From assembly GCA_003153055.1 (NCBI GenBank), contig PMBV01000165.1, forward strand, positions 1-6,567: DNA of 6,567 bases, written 5' to 3'. Under the pieces are notes generated by a model. The model searched no databases. It saw nothing but the letters and a program-made list of their open reading frames with translations, and had not been told where the DNA came from. Of this stretch, positions 1 through 5,720 are shown one piece after another (within the stretch, counting starts at the first letter, position 1; every line of letters starts with the position of its first letter). Origin of the DNA: Myxococcales bacterium (lineage in GTDB: Bacteria > Myxococcota > Myxococcia > Myxococcales > Myxococcaceae). The translations under genes were made by a program, and so were the position numbers.

Positions 1-36
1 GGCGTCGGTGGAGGGACGGGCGTCGGCGGCGGCACG
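1..36 (+). repeat. Two tandem 18-base units encoding GVGGGT
   Basis: Two imperfect 18-base copies (1-18 and 19-36) each encode Gly-Val-Gly-Gly-Gly-Thr and lead into GAVWF. The differences between copies are synonymous GGN changes, so the repeat is conserved as protein. It is read in the same frame as the large downstream gene and probably forms a flexible Gly-rich linker. Such linkers often follow the signal peptide or lipobox of surface lipoproteins. More copies may lie upstream of the window. Confidence 0.75.
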
Positions 37-2499
37 GGCGCGGTGTGGTTCTCGCCGGCCACGGTGTCAGCGAACATCTCGTACGGCATCTCGGCATCGT
101 TGACCGTTCGCGCAACGGCCGCCGATGCGAGCATGTTTGGAAGTCGCCTGTATGTGGTTGTCGTGGACAGCGCCAAGCTTCTGCTTCCCGGCATTGACTT
201 GGCCGTCATTGACAAGAGCACCGTCTCCGCGACCATGCACACCTCGCCGACGATCATGCCAGGACGCTACCAGGGCAGCTTCCAGGTGCATTTGTGTGTC
301 GACGCCCAATGTGCACAGGAGTTCCCAGGGTCACCGGTCGAGCTGCCCTATGACGTGACGGTGGCTCAGGCGCCGCTTCTGGCGACACCCGCAACCTCGA
401 TGGCTGCAACGGTGCACCACGGCGCGGCGACCGCGGGTTCTGTCAAGGTGGCGGTCAGCGGTCCTTTGCTGGTCTGGACGGCAGCCACCTCGGCGACGTG
501 GCTGCGGATCAACGGTGGATCAGGAACGGGCGCCGGCACCTTCACGGTTGACTCCCTGACATCCGCCTTGAGTGAGGGCAATCACTCGGACTCCATCACC
601 GTGCGCTCGACCGACGGGCAGACGGTGGTCTTGGAGTTCTCCGTAACGGTGCTGCCGACGAACTTCGTCATCACGTCCGGGACTCCAAGCTTCAATGCGG
701 TCAATGGTGCACCCATTGGCCCACAGACGCTGAGCTTCGCGCTCGACAACGGTGTTCCGACAGACTGGACGGCCACCAGCTCGGCACCATGGCTGCTTGC
801 AACACCGCTCTCCGGCACGACACCGGCTGCGGTGACGCTCCAACCGGATCCAACCAAGGGACCCCTCAGCAGTGGCTCATACACGGCGAGCGTCGTGCTG
901 TCGGCGTCTGGCATACCCAGCACGACCGTCGGCGCGCAGTTGAAGCTGACGAAGGCCACCTTGTCGGCGTCTGCGCTGGCCATCACGTTCGGCGGCACGA
1001 GAGGCCGCGACCTGACCACGCCGCAGTCTCTCGCGATCAACCTCAATACCGGCACTGCCGCGTGGCCCTTCACGCTTTCCGGTCTCCCTGCCTGGCTGTC
1101 CAGTACGACCGCGAGCGGCACCGTCAGCCAGAGCGGGACGACGCTCTCCTTTGCGCCGGAGGTCGCGGGCGTCATCCCCGGCTCGACGTCCGCGACCGTG
1201 TCGATCGAGTCGCATATCAATGGCGACACGGTCACTCTGCCCGTCACCGTCAACCTGAACGCCGACCAGCGTCGCCTGCTGCCCTCGGAATGGGGCGTCG
1301 CCATGGCCAGTACGCAAACCGGAACGACGCTCCAGCACACCGTCAGCATCAGGGACAACTTCGGCGGCACGCAGAATTGGAGCGCCAGCTCCGATGTGGG
1401 GTGGCTATCGGTCACCAGCGCAGGAGACACGGGTGCCAACGCGAACCTGGTCCTGACCGCCGACCCGATGACGCTTCCGAATGAGGCCGTCTCGTACGCG
1501 AACGTCACCGTCAGCACGCCGACCGCCGGAGTTGAGGCGGCGGTCATCCGTGTCGGCCTGTGGAAGAGCGCGACCCGGTTCGCTGCAATCACCCGTCTGA
1601 AGCAGGATTATACGAATATCATTGCGGACAGCATTCGGCCTTTTGTCTACGTCAACAGCGGTGGCACTTCCATCGACGTCTTCAATGCCTATACCGCACA
1701 GAAGATCGGAACTGTTGCGAACGCGGGCAGCGCTCTCGGGCAGATGAGCGTCTCGCCCGACGGACAGCATCTGTACGCGCTCGACACCGCAGCGCGGTCC
1801 ATGTCGGTGGTCGATCTGACGACGCTGACCAACTCCGCGTACTGGACGCTCGACAATACTGTCAGTCAGTCCTCCTCGGTGCTTGCGTTTCGACCGAACG
1901 GCGTGGATGTGGTGTTGGTGGGTGACGGAACGGCCTATCTCGGCGGCCGCAGCCTCGGTGGCGGCCATGTGTCCGGCAGCAAACTGGTCACCACCGCGGA
2001 CGGGAAGTATGTCTTTGATGGCTTTTCGGGACGTCGTCTCGGCGCGGACTACTCGGCCATGTCGGGTGGTGCGCTTTTCGCGACGCTCGCCAATCGCATC
2101 GGCGTCTATTCCGGCGGAAATCAGCAAGATTTTGCAATCGACAAGACTGGGACGCGCGCCTACAGCGCCTCCGGCGGTGGAACGCCTGGATACGGCTACA
2201 AATGCGCCGCCATCGATGTCGCTTCGGGAACGCTCATCGGCGCCCTGCCGGCGGGTGGCGCGTACCCGAACAACGTCGAGGTGACTGCCGACGGGCGCGC
2301 GGTCTGCGGCATCGCGTACTCCTCGACCTTCGATATCTTCGTGCATTCCTCGAGCGGCGCCTTCTTGAAGGGCTACAAGTTTGCCGGTTACCAAAGCGCG
2401 CTCACCCCAGGCAATATGGTGGTCACGCCGGACGGCTTCGTGGTTGTCGGCCTGACGGACGATCCAGTCATCGCCTTCGTGCCCATCGGCGGGCCTTGA
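1..2499 (+). CDS. Partial large secreted BACON-repeat / beta-propeller protein
   Basis: The reading frame is open from base 1, so the true start and any signal peptide lie upstream; the GTG at 43 is only the first in-window start codon. Counting from that GTG, residues 1-108 form an Ig-like beta domain with a close cysteine pair (Cys85, Cys90). Four BACON-like repeats follow at about 110-206, 208-305, 306-406 and 408-508. Each carries a W..(S/T)...WL motif (for example WTATSSAPWL at 242-251) and a strand-rich second half. Residues 530-816 look like a YVTN/lactonase-type beta-propeller, with SPDG (571-574), a TADGKYV stretch and VTPDG (794-798). There are no membrane helices and no catalytic motif. 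BACON domains are linked in the literature to carbohydrate or mucin binding, so a surface binding or scaffold role is an inference. The 3' end converges on a minus-strand gene. By eye its GC and third-position bias are lower than in the right half of the window. Confidence 0.88.
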   Translation, partial: GVGGGTGVGGGTGAVWFSPATVSANISYGISASLTVRATAADASMFGSRLYVVVVDSAKLLLPGIDLAVIDKSTVSATMHTSPTIMPGRYQGSFQVHLCVDAQCAQEFPGSPVELPYDVTVAQAPLLATPATSMAATVHHGAATAGSVKVAVSGPLLVWTAATSATWLRINGGSGTGAGTFTVDSLTSALSEGNHSDSITVRSTDGQTVVLEFSVTVLPTNFVITSGTPSFNAVNGAPIGPQTLSFALDNGVPTDWTATSSAPWLLATPLSGTTPAAVTLQPDPTKGPLSSGSYTASVVLSASGIPSTTVGAQLKLTKATLSASALAITFGGTRGRDLTTPQSLAINLNTGTAAWPFTLSGLPAWLSSTTASGTVSQSGTTLSFAPEVAGVIPGSTSATVSIESHINGDTVTLPVTVNLNADQRRLLPSEWGVAMASTQTGTTLQHTVSIRDNFGGTQNWSASSDVGWLSVTSAGDTGANANLVLTADPMTLPNEAVSYANVTVSTPTAGVEAAVIRVGLWKSATRFAAITRLKQDYTNIIADSIRPFVYVNSGGTSIDVFNAYTAQKIGTVANAGSALGQMSVSPDGQHLYALDTAARSMSVVDLTTLTNSAYWTLDNTVSQSSSVLAFRPNGVDVVLVGDGTAYLGGRSLGGGHVSGSKLVTTADGKYVFDGFSGRRLGADYSAMSGGALFATLANRIGVYSGGNQQDFAIDKTGTRAYSASGGGTPGYGYKCAAIDVASGTLIGALPAGGAYPNNVEVTADGRAVCGIAYSSTFDIFVHSSSGAFLKGYKFAGYQSALTPGNMVVTPDGFVVVGLTDDPVIAFVPIGGP

Positions 2500-3232
2500 G
2501 CAAGGCCGCGGCGATCGGCATGAACGAGAGCCGGAGCTGCTCGGCGACCACTGGATCCGCGTTCCACATGTCGAGGAACCGCCTCCGGCTGACGTCGAGG
2601 GCGGTGTCGAGGATGGCGGCGAGGGCGCCGATCATCGTGACGATGCAGGTGCGACGAAAGCTGGTCTGCGCCTCGAGGTCCGCGGCGCGCTTTTCGGGAG
2701 AGCTCAGCCCGAACGCCAGCTCGGTCAGGCCGAGGCCAGTCGCGGCGAGCGAAAGCGCCAGGCCCTCGAGGGCGAGCTCCCAGTGTCGGCTGACGGCGTC
2801 GCGCCGCTTCAGCTTGGCGACGGCCGCGTCGAGCCGCATCATCGAATCCGAGGGGTCGGCCGCGTCCGAGAGCTCCCTCGCCAGCCGCCGCAGGCCCTCG
2901 GGGCTCACCACTCGGCCGAGCCTGATGGCCATCGGTGCCTCCACCACGCTGACGGCAATGAGGCCGACCCCGAGCGTCAGCGCAGGCTCGGCGGTCTTCT
3001 GGGACAGGCCGACGCCGATGTTGGTCCCGACGACGGCGGCCGCGCCCACGCCCTCCACGATGAGGCGGGTGCGGGTGTCGAGCTCGGCGGCGGCGAAGGC
3101 CTCGACGACGCTGCCCAGGCGGCGCGCTTCGCTGCGCGAGAGCCCGAAGACCTGACTCGGCGGAGGCGCTGACGCGTAGGCCTGCCACGCTCGCGGCCCG
3201 AAAGCGACCGCCGCAAAACAAGTCGATCGCAT
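2468..3232 (-). CDS. Membrane protein of unknown function, 5' end replaced by an IS
   Basis: I do not recognise the family. The 254-codon frame has four hydrophobic segments, at about residues 57-76, 83-103, 153-175 and 195-213. A charged region between the second and third (about 106-150) suggests two helical hairpins in the inner membrane. It starts at an ATG inside the IS terminal repeat that overlaps the transposase stop by one base (TGATG). Residues 1-12 come from the IS, and the native protein resumes at the Arg before AWQAY. Deleting the IS and one target-repeat copy restores GTG-CCA-CGG-CGA-GCG-TGG in frame, so the native protein probably began MPRRAWQAY. The present gene is therefore an N-terminal chimera and could be expressed by coupling to the transposase; otherwise it is dead. 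The last ~10 residues are antisense to the 3' end of the BACON gene (32-base overlap), so the C-terminus may not be original either. Confidence 0.6.
   Translation of the reverse strand: MRSTCFAAVAFGPRAWQAYASAPPPSQVFGLSRSEARRLGSVVEAFAAAELDTRTRLIVEGVGAAAVVGTNIGVGLSQKTAEPALTLGVGLIAVSVVEAPMAIRLGRVVSPEGLRRLARELSDAADPSDSMMRLDAAVAKLKRRDAVSRHWELALEGLALSLAATGLGLTELAFGLSSPEKRAADLEAQTSFRRTCIVTMIGALAAILDTALDVSRRRFLDMWNADPVVAEQLRLSFMPIAAALLKARRWARRR
2480..2521. repeat. Imperfect inverted repeat at convergent gene ends
   Basis: GGCCTT (2492-2497) and AAGGCC (2502-2507) make a perfect 6-bp stem with a 4-base loop. Outside it the arms continue imperfectly (TGCCCATCGGCG against the complement of the segment up to 2521). 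The structure spans the stop codon of the BACON gene and the last codons of the opposing gene, so it could act as a bidirectional terminator. No T-tract follows on either strand. The symmetry explains why the two proteins end alike (VPIGGP and MPIAAA). Confidence 0.45.
3190..3194. repeat. Target-site duplication CTCGC, left copy
   Basis: CTCGC here matches 4583-4587 exactly, and the match does not extend further. It lies directly outside the IS end. It is preceded by TGCCACG (3183-3189), the left arm of a palindrome whose right arm CGTGGCA (4588-4594) follows the other copy. CTCGC was therefore the loop of the palindrome before insertion. Confidence 0.7.
3195..3217 (+). repeat. IS terminal inverted repeat, transposase 3' side
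   Basis: It begins GGCCCGAAAGCG and ends GCCGCAAA (3210-3217). Aligned with the other end it shares GGCC at the tip, AA and G in the middle, and the perfect 8-base GCCGCAAA block, with a small length difference between. The transposase stop and the chimeric ATG at 3232 lie 15 bases inside it. Confidence 0.72.
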
Positions 3233-4515
3233 CACGCCTTGGCGCTGGGCCGGATGGTGTAGTTCCACTCTCCGTGGAAGGCGTTGGGCTCCAGATTCAC
3301 GGCGGCGAGGTCCTTGTCCGAGACTCGACGGCCCTTTGCGTAGACGCGGCTGTCGACTTGGCTGCGCACCCGCAGGCCCGTCTTCGTCGTCGTTGCCGCG
3401 ATGAGGTTCACGATGACTTGGTGCGAGTCCAGCGGCTTGCCGCGCCAGTTCTGTGTGATGAAAGAAGAGAGGCGGTGCTCGACCTTGTTCCATTTGCTCG
3501 TCCCCGGGGGTAGGTGACACACGGTGACCGGGAAGCCCAACTCATTGACGAGTCCCTGCAACTCGAGCTTCCACAGGCGTAGCCGATAGCCGTTGCTTCC
3601 TCCGCCGTCGGCCGTGATCACGAGGGACTTCGCGTTGGGATACCTGGGTGCGCCCATCTCGTTCCACCACGTGCGGATGGTCTGTACCGCGAACTCACCC
3701 GTGTCGTGGTTGATGCCCACGCTCACCCACGCCTCGTTCTCCTTGATGTCGAAGACGCCGTACGGCCTTGCGTGCCCCAGTTCATTGTCGATGAAGTCAT
3801 GCACCTTGACATCGATGGGGTCCCCCTTCGCATGGAGCTCGCGGCCACCGTTCTTATAGGGCCCAACCAACTCCTTCTTCTTCGTGTCCACCGAAATGGC
3901 GGGCTCGTTCGCCTCGGCCTGTCGACGGAGCGTCTCGTTGATGTGCTCGAACTGTGCGTTCCGGTCTGGGTGCTGCGCGCCTTCAAGGCGTTTGCGATTC
4001 GCTTGAAGGCTGTAGCCGAGTTCCTTGAGCAGCCTCGACACCATCTTCATGCTCGTCTGGTGCCCTTGCTCCTTCATCGCCTCAACGATGTTCCGTTGGC
4101 TGCGCGCGGTCCACAGCAGCGGCGACTCCGGGTCGCCGCGCGTCGTCGACTCCACCAGCGCTTTCAAATCAGGAACCAGCGTCGGGTCCTTCTCTGTCGC
4201 CTTCTTGCGCCCCGCCCCGGGTCGCCTGCTCCGGGTCGCAGCCATCGGCGGAGCCGTGCCGTCTTCGATCGCGCATATTTCTTCGATGCCCTTTCCGATG
4301 CTGCTTGGCGCCTTCCCCGTCGCGCGTGCGACAGCGGCGATGCCCCCGCGACCGAACGCAATCGCTTCGCTCGCAGCGAATAGTCGCCGGGCTCGCTCAG
4401 TCAGGTCGCCCTTCAGCGAGCGATAGCGCACGCCGATCTTCGCCTCGGCCGCCGCGCGCTCCTCTCTCCTGCTCTTCACTTCTTCCCTCGCGGATCCACC
4501 GTTGCTCTTGCGCAT
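3232..4515 (-). CDS. ISAzo13-family transposase, DDE type
   Basis: This 427-residue protein catalyses DNA cutting and strand transfer for the surrounding IS. Residues ~35-80 look helix-turn-helix-like (GGIAAVARATGKAPSSIGKG). A basic linker (RRPGAGRKK, 97-105) follows, then a second helical region to ~200. The catalytic core has ISVDTKKKELVG (D210), ITADGGGSNG (D303) and KWNKVEHRL (E346), with 42 residues between D303 and E346. The C-terminus ends FHGEWNYTI. This set, with HDTGEFAVQTIRTWW and CHLPPGTSKWNK, is characteristic of the ISAzo13 / Rhodopirellula-type DDE transposase family. Length and motifs look intact, with no frameshift. The ATG at 4515 is the first start inside the element; I see no strong Shine-Dalgarno ahead of it. 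The stop shares one base with the ATG of the downstream membrane gene. Confidence 0.94.
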   Translation of the reverse strand: MRKSNGGSAREEVKSRREERAAAEAKIGVRYRSLKGDLTERARRLFAASEAIAFGRGGIAAVARATGKAPSSIGKGIEEICAIEDGTAPPMAATRSRRPGAGRKKATEKDPTLVPDLKALVESTTRGDPESPLLWTARSQRNIVEAMKEQGHQTSMKMVSRLLKELGYSLQANRKRLEGAQHPDRNAQFEHINETLRRQAEANEPAISVDTKKKELVGPYKNGGRELHAKGDPIDVKVHDFIDNELGHARPYGVFDIKENEAWVSVGINHDTGEFAVQTIRTWWNEMGAPRYPNAKSLVITADGGGSNGYRLRLWKLELQGLVNELGFPVTVCHLPPGTSKWNKVEHRLSSFITQNWRGKPLDSHQVIVNLIAATTTKTGLRVRSQVDSRVYAKGRRVSDKDLAAVNLEPNAFHGEWNYTIRPSAKA

Positions 4516-4561
4516 CCGCTAACGCAATGATCTCATACGACGGCAACATCAACTACTTTAA

Positions 4562-4582
4562 TTTGCGGCAGCCACTTAGGCC
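4562..4582 (-). repeat. IS terminal inverted repeat, transposase 5' side
   Basis: Read on the minus strand it begins GGCCTAAGTGG and ends GCCGCAAA (4569-4562). Weaker similarity to the opposite end continues inward after one gapped base. It lies 47 bases upstream of the transposase ATG. Confidence 0.72.
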
Positions 4583-4587
4583 CTCGC
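4583..4587. repeat. Target-site duplication CTCGC, right copy
   Basis: This is the second copy of the 5-base direct repeat, followed at once by CGTGGCA (4588-4594). Base 4583 could belong to the IS instead, leaving a 4-base TCGC duplication. On the minus strand the repeat overlaps codons 3-4 of the disrupted membrane gene (CGG CGA). Confidence 0.7.
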
Positions 4588-4595
4588 CGTGGCAC
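4584..4595 (-). pseudogene. Stranded 5' codons of the IS-disrupted membrane gene
   Basis: On the minus strand, GTG CCA CGG CGA (4595-4584) is followed by the IS. Joined across the target repeat to position 3190 it continues GCG TGG CAG GCC TAC in the frame of the 2468-3232 gene, giving MPRRAWQAY. The GTG is inferred from the restored frame. No clear Shine-Dalgarno precedes it, and a TTG two codons upstream is an alternative. Its start would lie 65 bases from the divergent gene at 4661. Confidence 0.55.
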
Positions 4596-4649
4596 TTTCA
4601 ACAGTGCGAGGAGACGTCCAGTAGGGGAAGCTGGTCGAACATTCGTCCT

Positions 4650-4656
4650 GGAGGAG
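4650..4656 (+). promoter_or_regulatory. Shine-Dalgarno GGAGGAG
   Basis: A near-perfect GGAGGAG lies 4 bases before the ATG at 4661 and fixes the start of the small membrane gene. The space from 4596 to 4649 must hold its promoter and formerly also that of the divergent membrane gene. I cannot identify -35/-10 boxes there. Confidence 0.85.
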
Positions 4657-4660
4657 CCCG

Positions 4661-4975
4661 ATGCGCTGGTACCACTACCCAAGCTACTTCTTCGGCGGCG
4701 CCTTTTTGGCGAACGGCATCCCTCATTTCGTGAACGGAGTCTCAGGCCGTCCCTTTCAGAGCCCCTTCGCGAATCCTCCGGGCGTGGGGTTGTCCTCGGC
4801 GCTGGTGAATGTGCTGTGGGGCTTTTCCAACCTCGTCATCGCGTACCTGTTGCTCGCCAAAGTGGGGAGCTTCGAGCTGCGTCGTCCGCGGCATGCCTTG
4901 GTCGCCGGGCTCGGGGCCCTCGCCATGTCGGTGATGCTGGCTCGCGCCTTCGGGAAGTTCTACGGCGGGCTGTGA
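4661..4975 (+). CDS. Small conserved three-helix membrane protein
   Basis: The 104-residue protein has hydrophobic segments at about 8-27, 44-66 and 78-96, so it is probably an inner-membrane protein. The first half carries GGAFLANGIPHFVNGVSG (12-29) and then PFQSPFANPPGVGLSS (31-46). From memory this resembles a widespread uncharacterised family with a PHF..G.SG.PF.SPFA.PPG.GLSS signature; no function is known to me. The start is secured by the GGAGGAG site. The 3' end overlaps the opposing gene by 16 bases, tail to tail. Before the IS insertion it would have been divergent from the 2468-3232 membrane gene. Reading frame and codon use look intact. Confidence 0.85.
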   Translation: MRWYHYPSYFFGGAFLANGIPHFVNGVSGRPFQSPFANPPGVGLSSALVNVLWGFSNLVIAYLLLAKVGSFELRRPRHALVAGLGALAMSVMLARAFGKFYGGL

Positions 4976-5505
4976 CTCACCGCCCCACGGGGCTCCCTCG
5001 AGAAGAGCACCGCGGTGGCGTCTTCGTGCTCGAGCCTCCACTCGGGGCGTGCGCGGAGCTCCTCGGTGAGACGGCCCTCCCGCGTCCAGGCGACGGTGTC
5101 GATGCGCCACTTCTCGAGCACCGCCTCCCACCCGGGGCGCAGGTGGTGCACCGTGAGGTAGTCGCGCCACACCTCGGGCGGGTAGCAGTCGTTGCGCTGG
5201 TCGATGAAGACGGGCCGTCCCGCGTAGAGGAGCGCCCCTCCCCAGTTGAACGGGTGAAATACCCGGGCCCCCGGCGGCTCCCTCGAGAGGGCGTCGAGGA
5301 GCTCGCCAGGGAAGAACTCGGACGACCGAGGGAAGGGCGCCGTCACGGTCGTCATCGCCGCGAGGGCCCACGCGCCGATGGGCACGAGGCTGCTCGCCCG
5401 GCGATCGACCTCGGCGGCGGCTGAAAGCGCTCGACCCACCCGGCCCCCGAGCCGCCCGGACAGCCCTGCCAGGTGAGGCGGGAGCAGCGCCACGAGCGGC
5501 CACAC
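4960..5505 (-). CDS. C-terminal part of a polytopic membrane protein, glycosyltransferase-like, N-terminus missing
   Basis: The frame opens after a TGA at 5514-5512. The GTG at 5505 is the first usual start, but the two preceding codons (Phe-Leu) already fit the helix, so the N-terminus looks cut off. Residues 1-12 and 38-55 are membrane segments. From about 60 comes a soluble domain with RVFHPFNWGGALLYAGRP (81-98) and VFIDQRNDCYPPEVWRDYL (99-117), then a segment ending ATAVLFSR. I recognise this layout as the extracytoplasmic tail of large membrane proteins related to dolichyl-phosphate-mannose / PMT-type glycosyltransferases, which normally have many N-terminal helices. Those helices are absent from every upstream minus-strand frame. 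It is therefore probably a remnant without full activity. The stop lies inside the 3' end of the small membrane gene. Confidence 0.65.
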   Translation of the reverse strand: MWPLVALLPPHLAGLSGRLGGRVGRALSAAAEVDRRASSLVPIGAWALAAMTTVTAPFPRSSEFFPGELLDALSREPPGARVFHPFNWGGALLYAGRPVFIDQRNDCYPPEVWRDYLTVHHLRPGWEAVLEKWRIDTVAWTREGRLTEELRARPEWRLEHEDATAVLFSREPRGAVSHSPP

Positions 5506-5511
5506 AAGGAA
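5505..5511. other. Probable deletion/rearrangement breakpoint
   Basis: To the left, minus-strand coding reads back to Phe-Leu-Val-Trp and stops at 5514-5512. To the right, plus-strand coding reads Gly-Ile-Ile-Gly-Val from 5508. Both proteins appear to begin in mid-sequence within a few bases of each other. The junction is placed by coding character only; no IS ends or repeats mark it. Confidence 0.5.
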
Positions 5512-5720
5512 TCATCGGGGTGCTCGCCTTCGGCCTCATCGCGAGCGTCCTGGCCGTCGGCCTTCGCCGTGGCGCGGCGGGAGCGGCGCCGGCGCCTGAG
5601 CTGCTCGGTTGTCTGGGGGCCTTCCTGGTCGCCGCGCTGCTCGGGTTCCATTCGACGACGGCGGTGGCGCTGGGGCTCGCCGCGCTGGGAGCGGCGCTCC
5701 ACGGAGGTCCGGTGGTGCCG
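5508..5720 (+). pseudogene. Membrane-protein fragment lacking its N-terminus
   Basis: In the frame starting at 5508 the translation begins GIIGVLAFGLIASVLAVGLR, then a short hydrophilic stretch, then ELLGCLGAFLVAALLGFHST and AVALGLAALGAALHGGPVV. That is two or three membrane helices with strong GC bias at third positions, unlike the Arg-rich readings of the other frames. There is no start codon with a plausible leader upstream, so the 5' part is missing. The GIIG start followed by a helix loosely resembles the C-terminal helices of O-antigen ligase/polymerase proteins; I hold that only weakly. The fragment runs into the TPR region, but in another frame. A one-base change near 5720 would fuse them (VVP to DPSAEEF). 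Confidence 0.5.

Larger units (their letters stand above)
3195..4582 (-). mobile_element. Complete ISAzo13-family insertion sequence
   Basis: The element is about 1388 bp with one transposase gene on the minus strand. Its ends are imperfect inverted repeats sharing GGCC at the tip and GCCGCAAA inside. It is flanked by the 5-base direct repeat CTCGC (3190-3194 and 4583-4587). If the duplication is only TCGC, the right end is 4583. Removing the element plus one repeat copy rejoins a reading frame, independent support for the boundaries. The transposase is full length with its acidic triad, so the copy may be active or recently inserted. The family call comes from the transposase; the boundaries are my own reading. 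Confidence 0.85.

Noticed and set aside
582..1592. Long minus-strand open frame (336 codons) opposite the BACON gene
   Set aside because: It is the antisense reading of a clear beta-domain gene whose repeats and W..WL motifs are on the plus strand. The translation has no domain-like pattern and no start context.
1405..2394. Minus-strand open frame of 329 codons opposite the propeller region
   Set aside because: It is Arg/Gly/Asp-rich antisense of the propeller, and such frames are expected in high-GC DNA.
3233..3520. N-terminal extension of the 2468-3232 frame into the IS, giving a 350-codon protein
   Set aside because: It lies within the transposase coding sequence in another frame and has no membrane or domain features, so the overlapping ATG at 3232 is the sensible start.
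4516..4560. Transposase promoter with -35/-10 boxes
   Set aside because: TTGATG and TTGCCG occur on the minus strand but have no matching -10 at proper spacing. The region is only relatively AT-rich, as IS ends often are.
4592..4607. Hairpin GCACT-TTCAAC-AGTGC beside the IS
   Set aside because: A 5-bp stem is common by chance. It covers the inferred native GTG, but I cannot show a regulatory role and the stronger symmetry is the 7-bp target palindrome.
4964..4993. GC-rich inverted repeats (GGCGG/CCGCC and GCCCC/GGGGC) near the convergent stops, as a terminator
   Set aside because: The stems are short, the loops are unsuitable and there is no T-tract.
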